This document shows positions 1 through 8,538 of a stretch of 64,000 bases of DNA, in pieces; position 1 is the stretch's first letter; each line of letters starts with the position of its first letter. The stretch covers positions 1-64,000 of the forward strand of contig CALURK010000005.1 in assembly GCA_944323165.1 (NCBI GenBank). Direction: 5' to 3'. Source of the stretch: Candidatus Gastranaerophilales bacterium. Lineage in GTDB: Bacteria; Cyanobacteriota; Vampirovibrionia; Gastranaerophilales; Gastranaerophilaceae. The translations under genes and the position numbers were made by a program. Under the pieces are notes generated by a model, which saw only the letters and a list, made by a program, of their open reading frames with translations, had not been told where the DNA came from and searched no databases.

Positions 1-158
1 TTCCCATAATGCTTAAGTCCTTAAATTAGTCCCTTTCCATGGTTTACGGCATATTTTGGCTAAAACTTTAATAATTTTAAAAAATTGTTACATTTCTTAA
101 TGTTATTTTACCCTTATGGATTAAGAAATATTTTTTTTAATATGATATCCTAAATTTT

Positions 159-1985
159 ATGAAGAGAATTTTATTATTTATATTAGTTCTTTTTTTTCTG
201 GGGATATTTCTTAAAGCTTGTTTGAGGAAAGATATCCCTTATGTTTTGCCTAAAAAGATGGTGCAACATGACTTAAAAGAAATTAATTATCCTTCAGATG
301 AGAAAAATGTAACTATTGATGGAGTTGATTATTTGCAGTCACAAGCCCCGGTTGGTAAATTTGGAGGAGAACTTGTTATTTCGACTATAGGAGAAGGACC
401 TAAGACATTTAATCCTTGTAATACAAAAGATGCAACTTCTTCTTCTATGGCTGGACTTATGTATGACGGGTTAGTAACAACAAATCCTCGCACGGGAAAA
501 GTTGAACCTTTACTTGCGAAATCTTTTGAAATTAATGGGAATGATTATATCATACATCTAAGACATGGCATAAAGTGGACGGATGGGAAATTAATTACTG
601 CTGATGATGTTATGTATACATACAATGAAATTGTCTTTAAAGGTCTAGGCAATCCTTCAACTATGGATGCGATGAAGATTGATGGAAATTTGCCTGAGCT
701 TGTGAAAATCGACGATTATACTGTAAAATTTACCACTTCAAAACCTTTTGCGCCTTTTTTAAGACAATTATCTTATCCTATTGTTCCAAAACATTATTTT
801 AAGAAATATACAGATAAGGGTGAGTCAGTATTCAACGCCTTTCTAACTCCAAATACTCCACCAGAAGAGATTATATCAAGTGGAGCTTTTAAACTAAAGG
901 AGTACGTTGCTGCGCAGAGAGTTATTTTTGAAAGAAATCCTAATTATTACAAAATAAATTTAGATAATAAGAAGTTGCCTTATTTGAATAAGTTAGTTTA
1001 TTTAATCGTTGGTGATACTAATAACGAAATTCTAAAATTTGAGGCGAAAGAAATAGATGTTCTAAGTATTAGAGGCTCTGATGTTGCAAGATATAAGTTG
1101 AGAGAACCTGATTCCGATTATGTAGTTTATAATATAGGACCTGATACCGGAACAATGTTTGTAGTTATAAATTTGAACAACAGAAAAGATAAAAACGGAA
1201 AGCCTTACGTTAATCCTATTAAGCACAGTTGGTTTGCTAATAGAGATTTTAGAGCTGCTGTAGATTGGGCAATTGATAGAAAAAATATGGTGCAAAATAT
1301 TGCCTCAGGTGTTGCAGAGCCTTTATTTACTGCTGAGAGTTTAAACTCAATATACTTAAATAAATACATAAAAGGGCATCCGCAAGATTTTAAAGTTGCA
1401 AAAGAAAGCTTAGATAATGCTGGTTTTGTTAATAGAAATGGTATTCTGTATGATAAAAATGGAAATCGTGTTGAGTTTGATTTGTATACTAATGCAGGCA
1501 ATCTAGAGCGTGAAGCTTTAGGGGTAATGGTAAAGCAGGATTTGGAAGAACTTGGTATGAAGGTTAATTTTAAGCCTTTAGAGTTTAATTCTTTAGTAAA
1601 TAAGTTAACCAATACGCATGATTGGGATATGGCTATAATGGGTTTAACAGGCTCTCCTCTTGAGCCGCACGATGGTAAGAATGTCTGGACATCTTTTGGA
1701 AGCTTACATGTCTTCAATCAAAGGGATCCAAATTCTAAAATTGATGACAGGTTAGGCTGGGAAAAAGAGCTTGATGAAATTTTTAAGGAAGGCGCTTTAA
1801 AATTGTCGTATGAGGAGAGAAAACCTATTTATGACAAATATCAGACAATTATATATAATCAAAAGCCTATAATTTATTTGTATTCACCTACAAGAATTGT
1901 TGCTATTAGGAAAAAGTTCAAAAATATTTTTCCGACTTCTTTAAGCGGATTAATATATAATCTTGATGAAATTTATGTAGATTAG
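159..1985 (+). CDS. Oligopeptide/dipeptide ABC transporter substrate-binding protein
   Basis: This is a solute-binding protein of the SBP_bac_5 (OppA/DppA) family, 608 aa, which would capture peptides outside the inner membrane and hand them to the two permeases encoded directly downstream. The N-terminus has a hydrophobic segment (about residues 4-18) followed by LKAC with Cys21, a plausible but imperfect lipobox because Lys sits at -2, so it may be a lipoprotein. The family signature is visible in the stretch with PLLAKSFEI and IKWTDGKLITADDV (about residues 115-150). No Shine-Dalgarno sequence precedes the ATG; a TGA-TATCCT box lies 7 nt upstream, so the message may be leaderless. No ATPase genes lie in the cluster, so OppD/OppF-type subunits must come from elsewhere. 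Exact substrate is unknown. Confidence 0.9.
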   Translation: MKRILLFILVLFFLGIFLKACLRKDIPYVLPKKMVQHDLKEINYPSDEKNVTIDGVDYLQSQAPVGKFGGELVISTIGEGPKTFNPCNTKDATSSSMAGLMYDGLVTTNPRTGKVEPLLAKSFEINGNDYIIHLRHGIKWTDGKLITADDVMYTYNEIVFKGLGNPSTMDAMKIDGNLPELVKIDDYTVKFTTSKPFAPFLRQLSYPIVPKHYFKKYTDKGESVFNAFLTPNTPPEEIISSGAFKLKEYVAAQRVIFERNPNYYKINLDNKKLPYLNKLVYLIVGDTNNEILKFEAKEIDVLSIRGSDVARYKLREPDSDYVVYNIGPDTGTMFVVINLNNRKDKNGKPYVNPIKHSWFANRDFRAAVDWAIDRKNMVQNIASGVAEPLFTAESLNSIYLNKYIKGHPQDFKVAKESLDNAGFVNRNGILYDKNGNRVEFDLYTNAGNLEREALGVMVKQDLEELGMKVNFKPLEFNSLVNKLTNTHDWDMAIMGLTGSPLEPHDGKNVWTSFGSLHVFNQRDPNSKIDDRLGWEKELDEIFKEGALKLSYEERKPIYDKYQTIIYNQKPIIYLYSPTRIVAIRKKFKNIFPTSLSGLIYNLDEIYVD

Positions 1986-2000
1986 GGGAATGTAACGGGG

Positions 2001-2972
2001 ATGGAATTTTTTAAATACATAACAAAAAGAATATTGCAAGTTATACCGCTACTTATAATAGTGTCTTTGTTAAGCTTTTTCATTATAAGGTTATCGCCTG
2101 TCGATCCTCTTGCTGAATTAAGGCTAAATCCGTCTATTTCTCAAGAGACTTTGGATAAGGAAATAAAAAGGTTAAATTTGGATAAGCCGATTTATGTTCA
2201 ATACGTTTCTTGGGCAAAGTCATTTATAAAAGGGGATTTAGGATATACTTCTTCCGGAGAAAAAGTTTCGGTAAAATTGAAAGAGCGAATTCCAAATACA
2301 CTTTTATTAACACTTGTTGTTATATTTATGACTTGGATAGTCGGAATTCCTCTTGGAGTTCTTTCTGCAGTTAAAAAAGAAACAATATTAGATAGAACGC
2401 TTACGGTATTAGCAAGTGTAGGTATGGCTATACCTTCATTCTTTTTTGCGATACTAATGCTTATATTTGCTGTGAAAACAGGTTGGTTTCCTGTCGGGGG
2501 GCTTACAAGTTATAATTTTAATGAATTGAATTTAGCAGGGAAAATTTTTGATATTTCAAGGCATTTAGTTTTGCCGACAATTGTTCTTTTTACTATTTCT
2601 CTATCAGGACTTCAAAGACAAATGAGAGCAAATATGCTTGAGGTTCTGGACAGTGATTATATAAAATTTGCACGTGCAAAGGGGCTTAGTGAATGGAAAG
2701 TTCTGTTTAAGCACGCTCTTAGAAATGCTATAAACCCGATGATAACACTTTTGGGTTTTGAATTTGCAGGACTTCTCAGCGGTGCTGCTTTAACTGAGTA
2801 TGTCTTTCAATATCCGGGACTTGGCAGATTAATTCTGGAGGCTGTTTTAAAATCTGATATTAATCTGGTTATGGCTTCTTTGATGATGGGTACTATTATG
2901 CTTATTTTAGGTAATCTTATTGCGGATATTCTGCTGATGCTGACCGATCCGAGAGTTAGAATTAAACGATAA
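2001..2972 (+). CDS. Peptide ABC transporter permease, OppB/DppB type
   Basis: A 323-aa inner-membrane permease of the BPD_transp_1 family. It begins with a membrane helix (about residues 12-30), then the typical OppB periplasmic loop (RLSPVDPL, LNLDKPIYVQY), and shows the EAA cytoplasmic loop around ADS-like text (YIKFARAKGLSEWKVLFKHALRNA begins the coupling region near residue 220) that docks on the ATPase. It starts 15 nt after the binding-protein gene, with a GGGGAATG-type ribosome site, so it is in the same operon. The gene order binding protein, B-type permease, C-type permease is the standard Opp/Dpp order. Peptide specificity cannot be read from the sequence; nickel or other substrates are possible in this family. 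Confidence 0.92.
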   Translation: MEFFKYITKRILQVIPLLIIVSLLSFFIIRLSPVDPLAELRLNPSISQETLDKEIKRLNLDKPIYVQYVSWAKSFIKGDLGYTSSGEKVSVKLKERIPNTLLLTLVVIFMTWIVGIPLGVLSAVKKETILDRTLTVLASVGMAIPSFFFAILMLIFAVKTGWFPVGGLTSYNFNELNLAGKIFDISRHLVLPTIVLFTISLSGLQRQMRANMLEVLDSDYIKFARAKGLSEWKVLFKHALRNAINPMITLLGFEFAGLLSGAALTEYVFQYPGLGRLILEAVLKSDINLVMASLMMGTIMLILGNLIADILLMLTDPRVRIKR

Positions 2973-2984
2973 TTAGAGGATTAT

Positions 2985-4049
2985 ATGGAGATAATAAGGA
3001 AAATTTTTCAAGATAAATTTGCAAGAGTAGCTTTTATTGTTCTTTTACTACTCTATTTAATTATATTGTTTGCAGATTTTATCGCTCCATATTCAAGTAC
3101 GTATTCTAATCGCGAAATGTCTTATGCTCCTCCTTCTCAAATTTACACAATTGACGAGAGGGGAAAGCTTACAAGGCCTTATACTTATAATTATGTAAGA
3201 GAGTTTGAACCTGTTTTAATGCAGACGGTATTCAAACAAGATAGGTCGAAAAAATATTATATTCGTATCCTCCCAAAGGCTGAAGGATACAAATTTCTGG
3301 GAATAATTCCTACTCATAGGCATCTTTTTGGCGTAGATAAAGGAGGAGAACTTTATTTGCTAGGTACTGATATTAATGGAAGAGATGTCTTTTCAAGACT
3401 CATTTTCGGGGGAAGAATCTCTATGACAGTCGGGTTTTTGGCTCTTTTAATAGTTTTTCCGATAGGTTTGATCTATGGAGGAATCTCTGGATATTTCGGA
3501 GGTATTATCGATACTTTGATGATGAGATTTGCAGAAGCTACCATGGCTATTCCAAGCTTTTATCTCCTTATTATACTTGCAGCAATTCTACCTTCCGGCA
3601 TGACAAGCGTTCAAAGGTTTGCCCTTATTGTTGTTATACTTGCCCTAATTGGTTGGGCAGGTTTTGCCAGAGTTGTAAGAGGTATGGTATTGTCTATTAA
3701 AAACGAAGATTTTGTACTCGCTGAAAAAACAATAGGAGCCTCTAATTTGAGAATTATTCTAAAGCATATTCTCCCTCAAACTACAAGTTATGTAATAATT
3801 GCTATGACTTTGAGTGTTCCTTCTTATATTCTTGCAGAATCCGGGCTGAGCTTTTTAGGTTTAGGTATTCAACAGCCTGATGCAAGTTGGGGTAATATGC
3901 TGAAAGAAGCACAGGAATTCACGAATATTCTATATCGTCCTTGGCTTCTGACTCCAGGTGTTTTAATTTTTATAGCAGTATTAGCATTTAACGTTTTAGG
4001 CGATGTGATTAGGGATATCCTCGATCCTAAATCAAGAAAAAGAATATAA
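2985..4049 (+). CDS. Peptide ABC transporter permease, OppC/DppC type
   Basis: A 354-aa permease that pairs with the preceding one to form the translocation pore. It has a first membrane helix at about residues 12-32 and then a long periplasmic insertion (about residues 35-120) before LLGTDINGRDVFSRLIFGG, the OppC_N hallmark followed by the pore helices. The insertion between the first helix and LGTD is longer than in ordinary DppC proteins, which are nearer 280-300 aa. The coupling loop is seen as VLAEKTIGASNLRIILKHIL. It starts 12 nt after the OppB-type gene. A strong hairpin follows immediately, closing the operon. Confidence 0.92.
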   Translation: MEIIRKIFQDKFARVAFIVLLLLYLIILFADFIAPYSSTYSNREMSYAPPSQIYTIDERGKLTRPYTYNYVREFEPVLMQTVFKQDRSKKYYIRILPKAEGYKFLGIIPTHRHLFGVDKGGELYLLGTDINGRDVFSRLIFGGRISMTVGFLALLIVFPIGLIYGGISGYFGGIIDTLMMRFAEATMAIPSFYLLIILAAILPSGMTSVQRFALIVVILALIGWAGFARVVRGMVLSIKNEDFVLAEKTIGASNLRIILKHILPQTTSYVIIAMTLSVPSYILAESGLSFLGLGIQQPDASWGNMLKEAQEFTNILYRPWLLTPGVLIFIAVLAFNVLGDVIRDILDPKSRKRI

Positions 4050-4051
4050 AA

Positions 4052-4083
4052 AAAGAAGCGGTAAATTAATTTACCGCTTCTTT
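4052..4083. terminator. Bidirectional terminator between convergent genes
   Basis: A perfect 32-nt palindrome (left arm AAAGAAGCGGTAAATT) lies 2 nt after the permease stop and 15 nt past the stop of the converging minus-strand gene. A-tract on the left and T-tract on the right allow it to terminate transcription from both sides. Confidence 0.85.
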
Positions 4084-4098
4084 AGTGTAGGATATTTA

Positions 4099-6285
4099 TT
4101 ATCCTAATACTTTATCTAAGTCACCAAGAATTCCTTCATGGTTTTGTCCACAGTTACAGTTACAAGTTACTTCACCTTCTACATTAACTGTTACGTTATG
4201 ATCTTTTATTGCTGCTAAAATCTTATCCAATTTAGCCATTAATTCAGAATCATCATAAGTAGAATCTTTGATATTATTTAATAAGTTAATTATTGTATCC
4301 ATTTTACTTAAGATTTTTGAAGAATTGCTATTTGATAGATTCATAAACTCGTCAAGTTTTTTAAGAATTGCGTCTGTATTAGGATCATCTGGCATTTTTT
4401 CTAAGATTTCGTCTTTTGCTCTTTCTATTGTTAAAGTAAGTACATCCATTTTAGCATTAATGTCTTTTAATATATCATTATTTCCACTGGTCATATTAAT
4501 TAAATCCTGTAATAATTTTTCAATAGAAGATAAATCAACATCGCCGCCAGTTACCTTAAAGTTGTTTATTGTTTCAATGATTTTTTCTGCATTTTCTTTT
4601 TGGTTTTTATCCATAGTATCAAGTTTTTCTAATACTTTGTTTAACAAAGCTTCTATGTTTTTACCGGTATCACCTGAAGCCTTAATAACTGCTATAACGT
4701 TGTTCAGCTGCGTTACAATATTAGCACCTAATTCAGATATTGCATTAAGTATATTTTTCTGGAATTTTTCATCCTGATCTTGAATTTTGGCAAGTAATTG
4801 ATTTGTTGCATCTATTTTGTCACCATTTTTACTGATTGCATCAAGAATTTTTTGCAACATTTCTTCTGTCATTGAACCATTGTTGAATTTGTCTAAGAGC
4901 TGTGTTAGTAAGTTGTTTGTAACATCTGTTTTGTCATTGTGGTTCTTAAGATACTCTTCAATTTTATCAAGAGCATTTTTAATTGCAGCATTATCTTCAA
5001 ATTGTTTATCGAATTTACCAATAATTTCATCAAGTTTTCCACTAATATCTTGACCAATTGATTCAATTGATTGGAGGATTTCTAGCATTTTTTCTAATTT
5101 ATCGCTAGTCATACCATCCATGTTTTGAAGAGCTTCCAGTATTTTATCTAAAGTCATACCATTTTCTTCATTTATCTTAATATCATCTTTTTGGTTTGTA
5201 ATGACTTGGTATAACAAGTTTCTAAGCTCTTCCATATAATGGTCTAATTGATCCATAGAAGTTGCTTGACCATTCTTAATTGCATTTAATATTGCTGTAA
5301 GTTGGGCATTAACATTTTTTCCATTAACTACTAGCGTTTCATTAGTTGCTTTTACTAAAGACTCAATTGTGCTAACAGTCGAGTTAATGTTTGTTAATAT
5401 TTCTATTATTTGATCTTGTTTATAACCTTGGTCGGTCAGTGAATTAGAGATATTTTTTAAATAGGTATTGTTATCGGTAAGCAGTTTTATTATTTGGTCG
5501 CCGTACTTATCTACCTTAAGTCCTAATTCATCCATTTTTGCTAATAAAGCATCAATACCTTCTTTGAAAGCTTCAATTAAAGCTTTTTGATCAGAAATTG
5601 AAATATTGATTACAGCGCTGTTACTGTTATTTATATCTGGTAAAATTTCTTCAGTGTCGTCACTACAACTGGTAAGTGCAGCTGCACCGGCAACAGCCAA
5701 TAAGCCAACACCAAGAGGTGCTGCAACACCAGTTGCAATTAAACCTATGCCAGTAGCTGCTGCACCTACTGCTAAGATAGGTCTGGCATTTTCCTTCACA
5801 AAATCAACAGTCTTATCCCAGAAACTTTCATTTTCTTGTTTTTTTACAGCTTTTTTACTATTATCTTTTACGGTTACAAGTTGACCTTTGCCATTCAAGG
5901 TAAATCGACGCCCTTCCAAGCCTTCTTGTTTTAAGAAATATTCCTCTTTAAGCAATGTTCCATCTGCTGCTTTATATTGAAAAGTATGTTTGCCTGTTTT
6001 TAAATCTTCTAAAACATCAACTTTTCGCCCTGATTTTAATGTGACTGTTTTTACTGTTTTAACAGTTGAGCTAAGTTGCACTTTCCCGTTATTGCTTTTC
6101 CCTTTGTTGAACAAGACAAAATCGCCAATTTCAGCTCTTCCTGCGGAGAAAGCTTCATTTAAGGCTTCAGCTTCTTGAGGGGTTAAACCCAGTTTTTTTG
6201 CTTCTGTTGCGTTAATTTTTCCATCCTTTAAGGCGGTTATAATTCTCTGCGCCTCCTCCGGATTAATTTTGTTAAAATCTACCAT
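4099..6285 (-). CDS. Large coiled-coil protein with hydrophobic segment and CNCNCG tail, sigma-28 controlled
   Basis: I do not recognise a named family for this 728-aa protein. Residues 1-48 look like a small helical pair (EEAQRIITALKDG, EAKKLGLTPQEAEALNEAF). Residues 50-150 look like a small beta-rich domain. Residues 168-204 are a long hydrophobic Ala/Gly/Val stretch ending in LTSC (Cys207), which resembles a lipobox but is internal. From about residue 225 to 690 the protein is one long heptad-rich, low-complexity helical region with many short IxxLLxxI-type repeats, so it should form an extended fibre or stalk. The C-terminus carries CNCNCGQNHEG, a possible metal or disulfide knot. The start has an AGGAG ribosome site, and a perfect FliA promoter lies upstream (6342-6368), tying it to motility. 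A role as a surface filament, tether or chemosensory accessory is inference only. Confidence 0.85.
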   Translation of the reverse strand: MVDFNKINPEEAQRIITALKDGKINATEAKKLGLTPQEAEALNEAFSAGRAEIGDFVLFNKGKSNNGKVQLSSTVKTVKTVTLKSGRKVDVLEDLKTGKHTFQYKAADGTLLKEEYFLKQEGLEGRRFTLNGKGQLVTVKDNSKKAVKKQENESFWDKTVDFVKENARPILAVGAAATGIGLIATGVAAPLGVGLLAVAGAAALTSCSDDTEEILPDINNSNSAVINISISDQKALIEAFKEGIDALLAKMDELGLKVDKYGDQIIKLLTDNNTYLKNISNSLTDQGYKQDQIIEILTNINSTVSTIESLVKATNETLVVNGKNVNAQLTAILNAIKNGQATSMDQLDHYMEELRNLLYQVITNQKDDIKINEENGMTLDKILEALQNMDGMTSDKLEKMLEILQSIESIGQDISGKLDEIIGKFDKQFEDNAAIKNALDKIEEYLKNHNDKTDVTNNLLTQLLDKFNNGSMTEEMLQKILDAISKNGDKIDATNQLLAKIQDQDEKFQKNILNAISELGANIVTQLNNVIAVIKASGDTGKNIEALLNKVLEKLDTMDKNQKENAEKIIETINNFKVTGGDVDLSSIEKLLQDLINMTSGNNDILKDINAKMDVLTLTIERAKDEILEKMPDDPNTDAILKKLDEFMNLSNSNSSKILSKMDTIINLLNNIKDSTYDDSELMAKLDKILAAIKDHNVTVNVEGEVTCNCNCGQNHEGILGDLDKVLG

Positions 6286-6341
6286 TTTACTTGTTACTCC
6301 TTTCTATATTTTCATAACAATACAATCCTACTTTGTTTTAG

Positions 6342-6368
6342 TTATCGGCATTTTTTTGAAAAACTTTA
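6342..6368 (-). promoter_or_regulatory. Perfect sigma-28 (FliA) promoter
   Basis: On the minus strand TAAAGTTT (6361-6368) and GCCGATAA (6342-6349) are separated by exactly 11 nt. This matches the enterobacterial FliA consensus at all 16 defined positions. It sits about 57 nt upstream of the ATG of the 728-aa coiled-coil gene, which has its own AGGAG site. A FliA-type sigma factor is encoded in this window at 23896-24579. Confidence 0.88.
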
Positions 6369-6591
6369 GGATATTTCATGTAATTGTTACAAAAATTAAT
6401 AATTGAGGGGTGTAATACTTATTATTGCGTGTTTTCTCGTGTGTTATATGTATATTAAAAAATTTTCTTACAAAAAATTTTACCTATTGTAAATAATTTG
6501 TTACAAATGTATTTTAGCAATTTCTAAAATACTCTAAAAGATTGATGAAAATCTTTGATAAAAGCTTTATTCTAATCTTGAGAGGTTACCC

Positions 6592-6828
6592 GTGAATAAA
6601 AATCAGTTAAAGAAACAAATACTCCAAAAAGAATTACAGATTAAAAAATTACATTTACACCAGTCCTCCACGGATTTTTGTAATCAGTTATACAATTCAT
6701 TAGTGTTAGAAAAGGCAATTCTTAAAAAAGAATTAGAAAATCTTGAAAAAAATCCTTTTGTAGAAATGGTTAAAAAGACTTTTTCTTCGAAAGAAAAGCT
6801 GATATGTGATTATTGGAAAAAAAGTTAA
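6592..6828 (+). CDS. Small charged coiled-coil protein, function unknown
   Basis: A 78-aa protein starting at a GTG with a GAGAGG ribosome site 7-12 nt upstream. It is almost entirely helical and rich in Lys, Glu, Leu and Gln (QLKKQILQKELQIKKL; LEKAILKKELENLEK), so a short coiled coil is likely. No family is recognised. It stands alone between the divergent coiled-coil gene and the transketolase run. A weak sigma-28-like arrangement (TAAA at 6535-6538 and TTTGATAA at 6554-6561) lies upstream, so a small flagellar accessory role is possible but unproven. Confidence 0.55.
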   Translation: MNKNQLKKQILQKELQIKKLHLHQSSTDFCNQLYNSLVLEKAILKKELENLEKNPFVEMVKKTFSSKEKLICDYWKKS

Positions 6829-6884
6829 TAAATACACAATTTGCATAATTTTGTTAACAGATTTTACGCCTTTATGAAAATTTA

Positions 6885-6893
6885 TGATATAAT
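6885..6893 (+). promoter_or_regulatory. Extended -10 promoter for the transketolase-ftsEX run
   Basis: TGA followed by TATAAT (6888-6893), with TTTACG 19 nt further upstream as a poor -35. A TSS near 6900 would give a very short leader that still contains the AGAGGG ribosome site before the ATG at 6911. Confidence 0.6.
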
Positions 6894-6910
6894 CAATATA
6901 AGAGGGTAGT

Positions 6911-7864
6911 ATGTTGACAAAAATAAACTATGACTTAAAAAAATCTATACGTCAGGCGTTTGGGGAAGAATTACAGGATTTAGGCAAAGTTAATACCAAA
7001 ATCGTGGCTTTAGATGCTGACTTATCCGGCTCTACGCAAACTTCATTATTTGCAAAAGCTTTTCCTGAAAGGTTTTTTGATGTAGGAATTGCGGAACAAG
7101 ATTTGATGACGACAGCGCTGGGACTGTCTCTTGAAGGTTTTATACCTTTTGCAGCAACTTTTGCAGTTTTCGCCACTGGTAGAGCTTATGATCAGATAAG
7201 AAATTCAATATGTTATCAGCGTTCTAATGTAAAAATTGTAGGAGCGCATGGCGGTATTACAGTTGGGGAAGATGGAGCAAGCCATCAAGCTTTAGAGGAT
7301 ATATCCCTTATGAGGTCTTTGCCAAATATGACTGTTATCGTCCCGGGTGATTATGAACAAACTCGTCAAGCTGTAAGATATGCTGCCGGTTATGACGGAC
7401 CTGTTTATATTAGATTATCCAGAATGAATGTACCTTGTGTATATGATTCTGAATATGAATTTGATATTAGTAAGGCAGTGGTTTTAAAAGAAGGCTCAGA
7501 TTTGAGCTTAATAGTAACAGGGGATTTGCTTTCAGAAGTTTTAAAAGCGTCTGAAATACTTGAAAAATCAGGTATTAATGCAGAAATTATAAATGTACCT
7601 GTTATAAAACCTCTGGATTGTGGTACTATAATAAATAGTGTAAGAAAAACAAAATTAGCAGTGACAGTCGAAAATCATTCAATAATTGGTGGTCTTGGCT
7701 CAGCGGTTTGTGAATGTATTTCGGAATTGCAAGTCCCAGAGAGAGTAGTAAGAATAGGTGTTAATGATACTTTCTGTCAAAGCGGCACGCCAAAAGAACT
7801 TCTGAAATTTTACGGACTTGACGCTGAAAGTATTGCTAAAAAGGTTATAGAGTTAAAACGATGA
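6911..7864 (+). CDS. Transketolase, C-terminal subunit
   Basis: A 317-aa protein matching the pyrimidine-binding and C-terminal domains of transketolase, as in the split two-subunit enzymes of many anaerobes. Visible landmarks are FFDVGIAEQDLMTTALG (catalytic Glu of the GIAEQ motif, near residue 60) and the GAHGGITVGEDGASHQALED loop near residues 115-135. Transketolase moves two-carbon units in the non-oxidative pentose phosphate pathway using thiamine diphosphate. The N-terminal subunit that binds the diphosphate is not adjacent: the upstream gene is an unrelated 78-aa protein. It overlaps the ftsE start by 4 nt (ATGA). A deoxyxylulose-phosphate synthase fragment is less likely, as the length and motifs fit split transketolase. 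Confidence 0.88.
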   Translation: MLTKINYDLKKSIRQAFGEELQDLGKVNTKIVALDADLSGSTQTSLFAKAFPERFFDVGIAEQDLMTTALGLSLEGFIPFAATFAVFATGRAYDQIRNSICYQRSNVKIVGAHGGITVGEDGASHQALEDISLMRSLPNMTVIVPGDYEQTRQAVRYAAGYDGPVYIRLSRMNVPCVYDSEYEFDISKAVVLKEGSDLSLIVTGDLLSEVLKASEILEKSGINAEIINVPVIKPLDCGTIINSVRKTKLAVTVENHSIIGGLGSAVCECISELQVPERVVRIGVNDTFCQSGTPKELLKFYGLDAESIAKKVIELKR

Positions 7865-8538
7865 TACAATTAAGATCTGTTACAAAAAAATATAAAAATA
7901 ATTACGCGTTAAAAAATATAAATCTTGATATTTTATCAGGAGAATTTGTATTTATAACTGGAGCTTCCGGGGCAGGAAAGTCTACTCTTATGAAGATGCT
8001 TTATAAGGAAGAAACTCCCACTACAGGGACTGTTTTAATAGGTGGAATAAATATAGCAAATTTGCCTCCTGAAAAGGTTCCAAATCTTAGAAGATGTATG
8101 GGAATTGTTTTTCAGGATTATAAGTTGCTACAAAATCAGACAGTTTATGATAATATAGCCTATGTGATTCGAACTCTGGGCATTAGTTCTTCTGATATAA
8201 GGACAAGAGTTACAGGAGCTTTGAAAGTTGTAGGACTTTTAGATAAAGCAAAGGCTAAACCTTCAGAACTTTCAGGTGGTGAGCAGCAAAGGGTTAGTAT
8301 TGCAAGAGCTCTTGTGAATGGTCCTCCTCTTTTGATTGCGGATGAACCTACCGGAAATTTGGATCCAAAAAACTCTTTAGAAGTTATGCAAATTTTGGAA
8401 CAAATTAATCAGCGCGGAATAACAGTAATCGTTTCTACACACGATTATACGCTTGTTGATAGGTTTAGAAAAAGAGTTTTAACACTTGAAAAAGGCGAAA
8501 TTATCAGAGATATTCAGGCAGGTACGTATGGACAATAG
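7861..8538 (+). CDS. ftsE: Cell division ATP-binding protein FtsE
   Basis: A 225-aa ABC ATPase with Walker A GASGAGKST (about residues 35-43), signature LSGGEQQR, Walker B LLIADEPTGNLD and the switch His in STHD. With FtsX it couples ATP turnover to activation of peptidoglycan hydrolases at the division septum. The identity rests on the FtsE-like opening and on the ftsX gene immediately downstream, which overlaps by 11 nt. It is translationally coupled to the transketolase gene upstream. Confidence 0.93.
   Translation: MIQLRSVTKKYKNNYALKNINLDILSGEFVFITGASGAGKSTLMKMLYKEETPTTGTVLIGGINIANLPPEKVPNLRRCMGIVFQDYKLLQNQTVYDNIAYVIRTLGISSSDIRTRVTGALKVVGLLDKAKAKPSELSGGEQQRVSIARALVNGPPLLIADEPTGNLDPKNSLEVMQILEQINQRGITVIVSTHDYTLVDRFRKRVLTLEKGEIIRDIQAGTYGQ

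Noticed and set aside
1205-1717. 170-codon minus-strand open frame inside the binding-protein gene
   Set aside because: It is antisense to a well-supported family gene, has no ribosome site and a composition typical of shadow frames.
5466-5476. ACCGATAA-like sigma-28 -10 inside the coiled-coil gene
   Set aside because: It lacks a TAAA box at the required distance and lies inside the gene.
4268-6178. Several plus-strand open frames opposite the 728-aa coiled-coil gene
   Set aside because: The minus-strand gene has a ribosome site, a perfect promoter and heptad structure; the opposite frames are low-complexity shadows of it.
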